Assembly (NCBI GenBank): GCA_012934845.2
Contig: WNNJ02000333.1
Location: 105,414 to 169,413 of the forward strand
Direction of reading: 5' to 3'
Length of the DNA: 64,000 nt
Source of the DNA: Pomphorhynchus laevis
Taxonomy: Eukaryota > Acanthocephala > Palaeacanthocephala > Echinorhynchida > Pomphorhynchidae
Under the pieces are notes generated by a model that had not been told where the DNA came from, searched no databases, and was given only the letters and a program-made list of their open reading frames with translations. How positions within the stretch are numbered: position 1 is the first letter of the stretch; the number at the start of each line of letters is the position of its first letter. The position numbers and the translations under genes were made by a program. Positions 47,135 through 61,430 of this stretch are shown here, piece by piece.

Positions 47135-50108
47135 AATATATAACCAGACTTGGCTTGTAATAGAAAGTCTGATTATATTTTTGAAAATTAAATACAATAA
47201 AGTTCAATAATTGCTTAAGAAAAGGTTCTACAATAACGTAGCCTATATTTATATCAAATCCAAGTCAGTATTCATTTGCAAATTTTCATATTCATATTCC
47301 ATGATGCCGGTGTCTTAAATACTCAGGTTATTTCGCCCGCTTTTCCAATTGTATGATACACCGTTTCATGTGAAACTATACATATAATATTAATTATAAC
47401 ATCAATTATATATAATTGATGTTATACACATTAAGTGGAAGGTACAAACAGCTGGTCTAGATCCATAAGAATTTCAAAGTATAACAAATTATACTACAGC
47501 TTTGAATCTGTAAAAAATACAATTCAATACAATATTTTTCGGAATCCAAATAATTAACGATGTGTTGAATTAAAATTCCCAATGTTCATCGTAAATTATA
47601 TTTATTAGCCTATTTCTAAAAATTATTTGTATTTTAAATTCTAACTTTTTATAAATATAAATCATATAAAATCTTATATAACTATTTATTATTAACGTCA
47701 TATATCTGATATATTGTTAATTGTTCATAATGCTTGAATGTCAAAATTAGTTGATGTTCAAGATAGTGATATGAATTATTATTATAATTTTACAAGTGCC
47801 GTTATTGAAATCAATTCAAAAAAGTAATATTGCAAATCAAAATAGTGTATCATTTCATGTCATGGTGCCAAGTGCATCAAGGCAAAAACCAAAGCAATGA
47901 ACTACTAAGCAGTATCAACTAGAAGAGCAAGCAATTGTCAATTAAGAAACAAATAAGCGACACTACTATTACGTTTACCATAAATTGTTCATCATACCTG
48001 GTGTCAGTGAACTTAATAAATGAAAAGAAAATATACATAAAAAGGAAGTATAAATCACTGCGGAAAGCAATGTAGAGTTAGAACTAACCAATTAATCATT
48101 AAAACTATATTTATAGATTAGATCAAAATTTTAAATGTTATTTTTTAATATCTTATTATAATAATGAAGGTATTCGAAATAGGTAAGATTCTAGCAAACA
48201 GTGATATCGCCACTTATTACATGATGGAAACTATTTAGTATTGTAAAAGCCTCACTTGGATAACATAGAAGATCAAGTACAATGTTTTAAAAAATAAGCT
48301 GCTTTTCTACTTGTCACACCAGTAAGTCAAATCAATTCAGTAATAAAGGAAAATTTAACATGTTCTAAAATCCTAGATAGATTACTCGGTTAGTACTACT
48401 AGCACGTGTCTTAAATACATGTCTTGTATCTATAAACCGGGAAATTAATTATTGTTTAATAACATAGCATAACATTGTTTAATAAGCATAGCGAGTTAGA
48501 GTATAAAAATGGCATATATCCGGGAAAGCCTTTCCGGGAACTGTCCCGTTCCGTCTGGATGAGTCGCTTGAAAACATAGTTCACTTTCTTACTATATTTG
48601 TACATTGCTTTTAAACTAAGTTTGCATTACAATATAAGCAAAAAATATAAAAAAATGAAAGTATTAATATTGAAAGTATTAAATTGTATTAAATTGAAAG
48701 TATTAATATTCATCAATATTTTGAAGTAATCAGATATACATTTCAGGATACGTATACCGAAAGAACATTCAAAAACCGCTCAACGATAAAGAAGGGTTAA
48801 ATAAAAATGCATTTTAATGTTGTTAGCAATAAGATAAACCCCGTAACAAAAATACAGTCCAATTACGACTTTACAATTAACATTAAGGATCACCAAAAAG
48901 ATAGTAATCTAATTAAAAAGTATAAATCACGTAGGAATTTCATTAGTCCCAAAGAATCATCATGTCTATTATCAAACAAACCGAACAATATAAGGAATAA
49001 CGGGCGAAAAGTTAAGCAACAATAAAATGTACTGATTAAAATAGAAGGAAATCTCTATTTAGTAAGTAACATCGATTACAAAATACAAAAATAGTTTTTT
49101 GAACAAAATAGAAGAAAATTAGAAAATTCTTATGTCCGCCAACTTAAGGAAATATAAATGTTAATTTTAATTAAACCAAATTTCCTTGACTTTTTATATT
49201 TTTATTAAAGGACAGTCAGGAAATATATGATAAACTAGTGTTGATTGACAAAAATGATGTGCTAGAGAACATACAAATGGAGGCCATTGATTAACTTAAA
49301 GTTCGATTGTTTCTACACTTATATGCAATGGTACAATCGCTTGCGATTATCTAAGAAATTTATTGGGTTTAAAGTTGAAATATCTTCGAATTCGAAAGAC
49401 ATTTCTACTGGTGAGACATTTTCTTAGCTATTATATAGCAAAGTAATCACAGCTATTTGAAATACAAAGTATCCGATTACAATCATAAATAGATTTAGAT
49501 TTTTTAATATAATAAATTAATAAAATCTATCTTATATGCATTTTATTTAAAAAGAACAATAAAAAAATATCAAAATTTGATAATCTATTTTATTAACGAA
49601 TTAATTTATCGATTGTTCTAAACAAACTGTCGGATATTCAGTTCAGGAAAATGTCAAAACGGGTTTTATGTAAGTGTAATGTCCAAGACTGATTTATAAA
49701 AGTAATCAAAGTATAATTCTAGCACAACATATTATGCTCGATAATGTGAAGGTTTAAATTTTCAATGAAGCCTTAATGTGCATAAAAATTCAATTGGAAC
49801 AATGATAATGTTCTTACCGGCCTTTATTAGCAGCTGAATTTTTGCTCCACACGCATTTAGGACTATGATTAGTTCGACCATCACAGCAATAAAATGTTAA
49901 TATCTAAACGCAGTAGACAATCAAGACAACGAAATTCACTAAAGAAACAATCTTAGAATAATGAAATTGAGATTAAAGTAAAAGTAGGTTAGCGACTCAC
50001 AATTTTATGTCAATACGGTCAAAGGCAAAGTAAATAAAAGCTTTTTAAAGAGAAACATACACACAACTGCATTTTTGAAATCTACATTGATTTTGTAGGG
50101 ATTCACAA
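47135..50108. other. Gene-poor AT-rich region
   Basis: No feature that can be supported. A 72-codon frame at 48807-49025 is discussed among the rejected items. Confidence 0.4.
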
Positions 50109-51560
50109 CGGCGATAACTATAAATAGCGATTAATCAAATTAGTGATGACTATAAATAGAAATGATTAGAAATGTCGATGACTATAAACGACGATGACTA
50201 TAAATGTCGATGATTATAAACGGCGATGACTATAAATGGCGATGGCTATAAATGATGATGACTATAAATAGCGATGACTATCAATGGCGAAAGCTGAAAA
50301 TAACAAGTACTATCAATAGCGATGAATATAAATGGCGATGAATATAAATGGCGATGACTATAAATGGCCATCACTATATATGGTGATGACTATAAATGGT
50401 GATGACTATAAATGGCGATGACTATAAATGGCGATGACTATAAATGGCGATGACTATAAATGGCGATGACTATAAATGGCGATGACTATAAATGGCGATG
50501 ACTATAAATGGCGATGACTATAAATGGCGATGACTATAAATGGCGATGACTATAAATGGTGATTACTATAAATGGTGATGACTATAAATGGCAATGACAA
50601 TAAATTCCGATGACTATAAATAACGATGACTATAAATAGCGATGACTATAAATGGCGAAATATGTAAATAACAATTACTATAAATGGCGATGAATATAAA
50701 TGGCGATGAGTACAAATAATGATGAATATAAATAGCGATAAATATAAATGGCGATGACTACAAATGATGATGACTATAAATGGCAATGACTAAAAAATGG
50801 CGATAACGCTAAATGGCGATGACTAAAAAATGGTGATGACTAATTAATGTCGATGACTTTAAATGACTATGACTATAAATAACGACAAATAAAAAAAGCG
50901 ACAAAAATAAATGGCGATGAATATAAATGGCGATGAATATAAATGGCGATGACTACAAATGGCGCTGATTATAAATGGCGATGACTATAAATGGCGATGA
51001 CTATAAATGGCGATGACTATAAATGGCGATGACTATAAATGGCGATGACTATAAATGGCGATGACTATAAATGGCGATGACTATAAATGGCGATGACTAT
51101 AAATGGCGATGACTATAAATGGCGATGACTATATATGGCGATGACTATAAATGGCGATGACTAAACATGGCGATGTCTATAGATGGCGAAAACTATAAAC
51201 AGCGACGACTAAAAATGATGATGACTAGAAAAGGCGATGACTACAAATTCCGATGACTAAAAACGGCGATGACTAAAAACGGCGATGACTAAAAATGGCG
51301 ATGACTACAAATGGCGATGACTAAAAACGGCGATGACTAAAAATGGCGATGACTACTAAAATGGCGATGACTAAAAAAGGCGATGACTATAAATGGCGAT
51401 GGCTATAAATCACAATCACTAAAAATGGCGATGACTAAATATGGAGATGACTAAAAATTGCGATGACTATAAATGGCGATGATTATAAATGGCGATGACT
51501 AACTATAAATGGCGATGACTATAAATGGCGATGACTATAAACGGCGATGACTATAGATAG

Positions 51561-51955
51561 CGATAGATGAAAATAACAATTACTATCAATGGCGATGAAT
51601 AATTATGGCGATGACTACAAATGATGATGACTATAAATGGCAATGACTAAAAAATGGCGATGACTAAGAACGACGATGACTATAAATGATAATGACTATA
51701 AATGGCGATGACTATAAATGGCGATGGCTATAAATGATGATGACTATAAATGGCGATAACTATAAATGATGACTACACATGGTGATGACTATAAATAGCG
51801 ATGACTATCAATAGCGATAGCTGTAAATAACAATTATTATCAAAGGCAAAGAATTAGTATGGCGATAGCAATGAATAGCGATTACTATGAATGACGATGA
51901 CAATAAATTGCGATCACTAAAAATGACGATCATAATAAAAACCGATAGCTATAAA
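51561..51955 (+). repeat. Higher-order block X of the 16-bp satellite, first copy
   Basis: A run of variant units in a specific order (CGATAGATGAAAATAAC, later GACTAAGAACGACGATG, later GGCAAAGAATTAGTATGG) that recurs at 53300-53693 with only a few differences, and in part at 57784-57960. Confidence 0.9.
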
Positions 51956-53299
51956 TGGCGATGACTAAAAATGGCGATGACTAAAAATGGCGATGACTAT
52001 AAATGGCGATGACTATAAATGGCGATGACTATAAATGGCGATGACTATAAATGGCGATGACTATAAATGGCGATGACTATAAATGGCGATGACTATAAAT
52101 GGCGATGACTATAAATGGCGATGACTATAAATGGCGATGACTATAAATGGAGATGACTAAATATGGCGATGGCTAAATATGGCGATGGCTAAATATGGCG
52201 ATGGCTAAATATGGCGATGGCTATGGCGATGGCTATAAATGGCGATGGCTAAAAATGACGATGACTAAAAATGGTGATGACCACAAATGGAGATGACTAA
52301 AAATGGCGATGTCTATAGATGGCGAAAACTATAAATAGCGATTACTAAAAATGATGATGACTATAAATGGCGATAAATACAACTGGCGATAACTATAAAT
52401 TGCGATGACTACAAATGGCGATGACTACAAAATGGCGATGACTATAAATGGCAAGCAATAAAAATGGCGATGACTGTAAATGCAATCACTATAAATGGCG
52501 ATAGCTATAAATGTCAATCACTATAAATGGCAATAACTATAATTGGCGATAACTAAAAATGGCGATGACTAAAAATGGCGATGGCTAAATATGGCGATGT
52601 CTAAAGATGGGGAAAAATATAAATTACGATGACTAAAAATGGCGATGACTATAAATGGCGATGACTATAAATGGTTATGACTATAAACAGCGATGAATAT
52701 AAATAATGATGACTATAAACAGGGAAAACCACAAATGATGATGACAAAATACAACGATGACTACAAAATGGCGATGAATATAAATGGCGATGACTATAAA
52801 GAGCGATGACTATAAATGGCAATCACTATAAATGGCGATAGCTATAAATGGCGATAGCTACAAATGGCGAAAGCTACAAATGGCGATAGCTATAAATGGC
52901 GATAGCTATAAATGGCGATAGCTATAAATAGCGATGACTATAAATAGCGATGACTATAAATAACGATGACTATAAATAGCGATGACTATAAATGGCGATG
53001 ACTATAAATGGCGATGACTATAAATGGCGATGGCTATAAATGGGGATGACTATAAATGGGGAGACTAAAAATGGGGATGACTATAAATGGCGATGACTAT
53101 AAATGGCGATGACTATAAATGGCGATGACTATAAATGGCGATGACTATAAATGGCGATGACTATATATGGCGATGACTATATATGGCGATGACTATAAAT
53201 GGCGATGACTAAAAATGGCGATGACTATAAATGGCGATGACCAAATATGTCGATGACTAAAAATGGCGATGACTACAAACGGCGATAACTATAGAATGC

Positions 53300-53693
53300 G
53301 ATAGATGTAAATAACAATTACTATCAATAGCGATGAATAATTATGGCGATGACTACAAATAATGATGACTATAAATGGCAATGAGTAAAAAATGGCGATG
53401 ACTAAGAACGACGATGACTATAAATGATAATGACTATAAATGGCGATGACTATAAATGGCGATGGCTATAAATGATGATGACTATAAATGGCGATAACTA
53501 TAAATGATGACTACACATGGTGATGACTATAAATAGCGATGACTATCAATAGCGATAGCTGTAAATAACAATTATTATCAAAGGCAAAGAATTAGTATGG
53601 CGATAGCAATGAATAGCGATTACTATGAATGACGATGACAATAAATTGCGATCACTAAAAATGACGATCAAAATAAAAACCGATAGCTATAAA
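53300..53693 (+). repeat. Higher-order block X, second copy
   Basis: The same order of variant units as 51561-51955, about 1.74 kb further on. Shows that segments of many units were duplicated together. Confidence 0.9.
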
Positions 53694-55841
53694 CAGCGAT
53701 GACTAACAATGGCGATGAATATAAATGGCGATGACTATAAATGGCGATGATTATAAATGGTTATGACTATAAATAGCGATGAATATTAATGATGATGACT
53801 ATAAACAGCGAAAACCACAAATGTTAAAGACAAAATATAACGATGACTACAAAATGGCGATGAATATAAATGGCGATGACTATAAACAGCGATGACTATA
53901 AATGGCAATCACTATAAATGGCGATAGCTATAAATGGCGATAGCTATAAATGGCGATAGCTATAAATGGCGATAGCTATAAATGGCGATAGCTATAAATG
54001 GCGATAGCTATAAATAGCGATAGCTATAAATGGCGATAGCTATAAATAGCGATGACTATAAATAGCGATGACTATAAATAACGATGACTATAAATAGCGA
54101 TGACTATAAATGGCGATGACTATAAATGGCGATGACTATAAATGGCGATGACTATAAATGGCGATGACTATAAATGGCGATGACTATAAATGGCGATGAC
54201 TATAAATGGCGATGACTATAAATGGCGATGACTATAAATGGCGATGCCTACAAAAAGCGATGACTATAAATGGCGATAACTAAATATGGAGATGACTATA
54301 AATGGCGATGACTATAAATTCCGATGACTACAAACGGCGAAGGCTATAAATGGCGATGACTAAAAATGGCGATGACTATAAATGGCGATAACTAAAAATG
54401 GCGAATACTATAAACAGCGATGACTATAAATGGCAATCACTATAAATGGCAATAGCTATAAATGTCGATAGCTGTAAATGTCGATAGCTATAAATAACGA
54501 AAGCTATAAAAAGCGATGACTATAAATAGCGATGACTATAAATAGCGATGATTATAAATGGCGATGACTACAATTGGAGATGACTAAAAATAGCGATGTC
54601 TATAGATGGCGAAAACTATAAATAGCGATGAGTAAAAATGATGATGATTATAAATGGCGATGACTACAAATTCCGATGACTAAAAACGACGATGACTACA
54701 AATGACAATGACTACAAAATGGCGATAAATACAACTGGCGATAACTTTAAATTGCGATGACTATAAATGGCAAGCACTAAAAATGGCGATGACTGTAAAT
54801 GCAATCACTATAAATGGCGATAGCTATAAATGTCAATCATTATAAATAGGCAAAAACTATAATTGGCGATAGCTATAAATGCCAATGACTAAAAATTGCG
54901 ATGTATATAAATGGCGATGACTAAAAATGGCGATGACTAAAAATGGCGATGACTATAAATGGCGATGACTATAAATGGTTATGACGAAAAATAGCGATGA
55001 ATATAAATGATGATGACTATAAACAGCGAAAACCACAAATGATGATGACAAAATACAACGATGACTACAAAATGGCGATGAATATAAATGGCGATGACTA
55101 TAAACAGCGATGACTATAAATGGCAATCACTATAAATGGCGATAGCTATAAATGGCGATAGCTAGAAAAGGCGATAGCCATAAATGGCGATAGCTATAAA
55201 TAGCGATGACTATAAATGGCGATGACTATAAATAACGATGACTATAAATGGCAATGACTATAAATGGCGATGACTATAAATGGCGATGACTATAAATGGC
55301 GATGACTATAAATGGCGATGACTATAAATGGCGATGACTATAAATGGCGATGACTATAAATGGCGATGACTATAAATGGCGATGACTATAAATGGCGATG
55401 ACTATAAATGGGGATGACTAAAAATGGCGATGACTAAAAATGGCGATGACTATAAATGGCGATGACTATAAATGGCGATGACTATAAATGGCGATGACTA
55501 TAAATGGCGATGACTATAAATGGCGATGACTATAAATGGCGATGACTATAAATGGCGATGACTATAAATGGCGATGACTATAAATGGCGATGACTATAAA
55601 TGGCGATGACTATAAATGGCGATGACTATAAATGGCGATGACTATAAATGGCGATGACTATAAATGGCGATGACTATAAATGGCGATGACTATAAATGGC
55701 GATGACTATAAATGGCAATGACTAAAAATGGCGATGACTATAAATGGCGATGACTATAAATGGCGATGACTATAAATGGCGATGACTATAAATGGCGATG
55801 ACTATAAATGGCAATGACTAAAAATGGCGATGACTATAAAT

Positions 55842-56123
55842 GGTGATGACCACAAATGGAGATGACTAAAAATGGCGATGTCTATAGATGGCGAAAACTA
55901 TAAATAGCGATTACTAAAAATGATGATGACTATAAATGGCGATAAATACAACTGGCGATAACTATAAATTGCGATGCCTACAAATGGCGATGACTACAAA
56001 ATGGCGATGACTATAAATGGCAAGCAATAAAAATGGCGATGACTGTAAATGCAATCACTATAAATGGCGATAGCTATAAATGTCAATCACTATAAATGGC
56101 AATAACTATAATTGGCGATAACT
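55842..56123 (+). repeat. Higher-order block Y, second copy
   Basis: Repeats the variant order of 52273-52554 (GGTGATGACCACAAATGG to AATTGGCGATAACT) almost exactly, about 3.57 kb apart. Confidence 0.88.
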
Positions 56124-57416
56124 ATAAATGGCGATGACTAAAAATGGAGATGACTATAAATGGCAATGACTATATACGGCGATGACTATAGATGGCGAAA
56201 GATGTAAATAACAATTACTATAAATGGCGATTAATAATTATGGCGATGACTACAAATGATGATGACTAGATATGGTAATGACTAAAAAATGGCGATGACT
56301 ATAAACAGCGATGACCACAAATGATGATGATAAAAAATGCGATGACTACAAACTGGCGATGAATATAAATGGCGATGACTATAAATGGCGATGACTATAG
56401 ATAGCGATAACTATAAATTGCGATGACTGTAAATGGCAGACACTATAATTGGCGATAACTTTAAATGGCTATGACTTTAAATGGCGATGACTATAAATGG
56501 CGATGACTATAAATGGCGATGACTAAAAATGATGATGACTATAAATGGCGATGACTATAAATGACGATGACTACAAAATGGCGATGACAATAAATAGAGA
56601 TGACTACAAAATGGCGATGACTATAAATGATGATGACTATAAAGGACGATGACCACACAATGGCAATGAATATAAATGGTGATGACTACTAAATGGCGAT
56701 GACTATAAATGGCAATCTTTATCAATGGCGATGACTATAAATGGCAATCTCTATCAATGGCGAAAGCTATAAATGGCGATGACTAAAAACAGCGATGACT
56801 ACAAATGATGATGACTATAAACAGCGATTACCACAAATGATGATGACAATAAATGGCCATGACTACAAAATTACGATGACTATAATTGGCGATGACCATA
56901 AATGGCCATCACAAAAATTGGCGATAACTATAATTGGCGATAACTAAAATTGGCGACAACTAAAATTGGCGATAACTATAATTGGCGATAACTATAATTG
57001 GCGATAACTAAAAATGGGGGTGACTAAAAACTGCGATGACTATAAATGATGTTGACTATAAACAGCGATGACCACAAATGATGATGACAATAAATGGCGA
57101 TGACAACAAAATGGCGATGAATATAAATGGCGATGACTATAAATGGTCATCACTATAATTGGCGATAACTATAAATGGCAATATCTATAAATGGCGATGA
57201 CTATAAATGGCGATGACTATAAATAGCGATGACTATAAATGGCGATGGCTATAAATGGCGATGACTATAAATGGCGATGACTATAAATGGCGATGACTAT
57301 AAATGGCGATGACTATAAATGGCGATGACTATAAATGGCGATGACTATAAATGGCGATGGCTATAAATGATGATGACTACAAATGATGATGACTATAAAT
57401 AGCGATGACTATCAAT

Positions 57417-58263
57417 GGCGATAGCTGTAAATAACAATTATTATAAATGGCGATGACTATAAATGATGATGACTATAAACAGCGATGACCACAAATAATG
57501 ATAACAAAAAATGGCGATTACTACAAATTTACGATGACTATAAATGGCGATGACTATAAATGATAATGACTATAAATGGCGATGACTATAAATAGTGATG
57601 ACTATAAACGGCGATTACTATTACAGGCGATGATTATTAATGGCGATTACTATAAATAACAATGACTATAAATGGCGATGTAAATGGCAATCACTATAAA
57701 TCGCGATAGCTATAAATGGCGATGACTACAAATGGTGGTGACTATAAATTCCGATGACTATAAACGGCGATGACTATAGATAGCGATAGATGAAAATAAC
57801 AATTACTATCAATGGCGATGAATAATTATGGCGATGACTACAAATGATGATGACTATAAATGGCAATGACTAAAAAATGGCGATGACTAAGAACGACGAT
57901 GACTATAAATGATAATGACTATAAATGGCGATGACTATAAATGGCGATTGCTATAAATGATGATGACTGTAAATGATAATGACTAAAAACAGCGATGACT
58001 ATCAATGGCGATAGCTGTAAATAACAATTATTATAAATGGCGATGACTATAAATGATGATGACTATAAACAGCGATGACCACAAATAATGATAACAAAAA
58101 ATGGCGATTACTACAAATTTACGATGACTATAAATGGCGATGACTATAAATGATAATGACTATAAATGGCGATGACTATAAATGGTGATGACTATAAACG
58201 GCGATTACTATTACAGGCGATGATTATTAATGCCGATTACTATAAATAACAATGACTATAAAT
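57417..58263 (+). repeat. Higher-order block Z, two copies 590 bp apart
   Basis: 57417-57664 and 58007-58263 share the same ordered variants, including ACAAATTTACGATGAC and GGCGATTACTATTACAGG. The spacing gives a local 590-bp higher-order unit at the right end of the array. Confidence 0.88.
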
Positions 58264-58428
58264 GGTGTTAATGATAATGTACTATAAATCAAATTATTAA
58301 ATTGTGAGGCGATGAATAATTATGGCAATACACACGATGTTGACTAATGATATGTTAGGCATGACTATAAATGGCGATGGCTATAATGTGACATAAATGA
58401 TAAAAAACAGCGATGACTTAATTGATAT

Positions 58429-60730
58429 ACTCAGTAGCAGGATAAGCATATTTAAAAATAATTACCCCAGTTGGTGGTATTCGATGAGTAAATGTGTGAT
58501 ACCCATCTTGAAGATTCTTCACATATTCTACATGAATAAAGGACCCTTCAAATAGTTGGTTATTTTCATACTTTACAGCGCTCTAAAGCAAAATACACAA
58601 AAATAAGCCAAAAATCTATAAATTTAAACGTATCAAAATGATCAAATAAAAGCATGTTGAAAGAATAGTAGCGTTTAATTTCAAATGTTGATTTATATAA
58701 TTTACTTCAATTACATTTTAAATCAAGCATTTTAAAATTAATTAAAATAAAATTGTTATTTATCGATAAGTTGACACTTTAATTTCCAAGTATTAAAAAT
58801 ATTCGCTTGTTCTAAAATCTTAATTTAAATATCTAAAAGAGCTTATTAAAAATATAGATAACGATGTTAGTACATCAACACAAACCGAACTTACACCGGT
58901 GATACTGAAATTAACAAAATACTCCTTTTCAAAAACAAATGAGCGCACAAGTCTATCAAATGTATTTTGATAATCAAAAATATATTGAAGTTTAAAATTA
59001 ATAAAACTATATAAACATTTTTAAAACCATAAAATCATATTATTGTAACTCTGTTAATTATGTTCCTATATATATATATTACTCTTGAAATGCCTAGACA
59101 GTCAAAATAAATGAGTGCTAAAAATCGCTAAAAAATGTTTCCTTTATTCTTTATTACGTGATTAACAGCCGAATACACACATGAGTTCAAATATATTGAC
59201 ATAATGTTTGCTATCATACGGCTTTATTGAGATTGACAATTGAAAAGCAGAGCATTTAAACGTAAATTATGGGATAAAATGTATCTAATATCCCGCTATA
59301 AGAATTAAAAAACAATAGAAATATTTCCATCCCTATCTGTATTTTAAAAATTAACATGGACGATCAGGTATGATTGAAATTCAACAACATTTTTTTAATA
59401 TGTTGCTAGTAAATACAAAATTTTTGATTGTAACATAAACAAATTGAAAAAATTGAATAATAATAAATTTTTAATAAAAAATAAAAGTTATTGTTTTCAT
59501 TTTTTTATTGTTTTAAAATTTATGAATATGCTAGTAGCATTTTCAGATGCTACTAGTAGCATTTGATCGTTCCTGAATATTTAAAAAACAATGTGTTGAA
59601 ATGCTTCAAAACACAAGCACGGTTTTAATCCAAATAATATTCCTATTTAAACGTAAAAATCATGTTAAAGACAATTTGTGCGATACTTAAGAGAAAATGA
59701 TAAATTGCAACATAGAATATATACATATAAGTATATACATATAATTCATACCGAGGCATATTCAGGTCGGGCATATTTGATAAAAGCATACAATTGCCAT
59801 CCACCTAGAAAAGTTAAATGTAAAATCATTGAAATAAAGTGTTCAATCTTAAGTTGGTGGCTTGAAATGCTAATTAACTAAATTAAATTCCTCGGTTTGT
59901 GAATAATATAACACAAGTCAATATAATATACAAAGTAAATATTTTAGAAAGGAAAATATGCTCGGAGTTGTTGGACATTTAAAATATTAAAAGATGTTCT
60001 ATGCTTACAAATCCGTTTAGAGTATCGCTGTTTTGAATTATATTTATAGATTATGATAAACATATTTTTTGGAAGTTTGGTCAATACCGTGTTAAAAAAC
60101 TGGTGACAGCAGAACATCTAATTTGGTAATGAATAGAATGTGTAAAAGATTTTTGTTGGTAACATATAAAATAAAAATTCCAAGTATCCTCATATGACAC
60201 AATGATAAAAAAAAGTATCCTCAATTCGACACAATTAAATCCAATCGAGGATTTTTCTTGTCTGAACGCTCATGTCAGACAATGATAACGGTTAACAAAT
60301 GAAAATGTGCTTACTGAATAAATTATCAGGAAAGTGAATAACAAATGCAATATAATTTATTGATTTTATTTGATTAAATACTTGTTTATATAGTTATTTA
60401 TTGGTTTGCATTCTAAAATTTATATGCTGGTACTTTAAATTAAACTTCCAATTCTTTTGAGTTGGTGTTTTAAATAAATACTATTAAATGAAAACTTAAA
60501 ACACTTATAAAAAATAAGATGTTAATAATAGTGAAAAGAACTTGAAACAAAAATCTAAGCATCACGATAACTGATACAATAACATTAAGGCAAATAAAAT
60601 GAGCAATAAATTAATGTTAAACTTTTCAAAAAGACATTTTGTTTCTGAGTACATTTTTAAAAAAAAGTACAGGCAGTTCATTTTGCATTGTTCTACTGAT
60701 TTTTAAAGTGATACTCATTAATCATGATAT
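58429..60730. other. AT-rich spacer with a decayed foldback near 59490-59600
   Basis: Mostly featureless. At 59530-59600 ATGCTAGTAGCATTTTCAGA and TGCTACTAGTAGCATTTGATC form an inverted arrangement, followed by TCCTGAATATTT, the outer end also seen in the foldback at 15111-15298. It looks like an eroded member of that family. Confidence 0.5.
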
Positions 60731-61430
60731 GCGACTATAAATATAGCCTAGTTCGTATTGCAACCTCTATTTTACTTCGAATAGAGAATACAAGTAAATT
60801 ATGACTCAACGTCTTATTACTTATGGCCCATGACTTGACTTTTGACTCATGACTCATTGCTCATGAATTATGGCAAATGCCTTATTAATTATGCGACTAT
60901 AAATATAGCCTAGTTCGTATTGCAACCTCTATTTTACTTCGAATAGAGAATACAAGTAAGTTATAACTCAACATCTTATTACTTATGGCCCATGACTTGA
61001 CTTTTGACTTTTGATTCATGACTCATTGCTCATGAATTATGGCAAATGCCTTATGACTTATTAATTATGCAACAATAAATATCCTATTTCGTATTGGAAC
61101 CTCAATTTTTCTTTGAATAGAAAATCCAAGTAAATTTGGACTCAACGTCTTATTACTTATGGCTCATGACTTAACTTTTGACTCTTGAGTCATGACTCAC
61201 GACTTAAAAGACTAATGACTCTTGACTCATGACTCATGATTCTTGACTCTGACTCATTGCTTATGACCGATGGCAAATGCATTATGACTTATTAATTACT
61301 CTTGACTCATGACTATTGATTGGCTCATGATTCGTTGCTTATGATAATGACTTATTAATTATGCGACAATTAAATAGCCTATTTGTATTGTAGTCTCCAT
61401 TTTTCTTCGAATAGAGAATTCAAATTATGA
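60731..61430 (+). repeat. Second satellite, 162-294-bp units rich in TGACTCA
   Basis: Units start with GCGACTATAAATATAGCCTA or a close variant at 60731, 60893, 61069 and 61363. Lengths are 162, 176, 294 and a partial unit; the length gain comes from local amplification of GACTCATGACTC. At least eight TGACTCA or TGAGTCA heptamers (the AP-1 consensus) occur. The unit start resembles the 16-bp satellite (GCGATGACTATAAAT). Confidence 0.85.

Larger units (their letters stand above)
50109..58428 (+). repeat. 8.3-kb satellite array of a 16-bp unit
   Basis: The consensus unit GGCGATGACTATAAAT is repeated about 500 times. Pure runs (for example 50390-50560, 52000-52140, 55260-55400, 55440-55700) alternate with stretches of variants such as AGCGATGACTATAAAC, GATGATGACTATAAAT and GGCGATAGCTATAAAT. 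The edges are gradual: the first units and the last 150 bp are the most degenerate, as expected where unequal exchange is less effective. 16 is not a multiple of three and the unit contains stop triplets, so every frame on both strands is closed. Confidence 0.97.

Noticed and set aside
48490-48560. Small GC-rich palindromic stretch with CCGGGAAAGCCTTTCCGG
   Set aside because: Single short hairpin with no repeated copy or context.
48807-49025. 72-codon Lys/Asn-rich frame with a possible acceptor upstream
   Set aside because: Composition is that of random AT-rich DNA; no motif, no partner exon and no matching frame from the candidate acceptor.
55260-55700. CRISPR-like regular array
   Set aside because: Units are contiguous 16-mers without spacers, in a eukaryotic genome with introns; it is a satellite.
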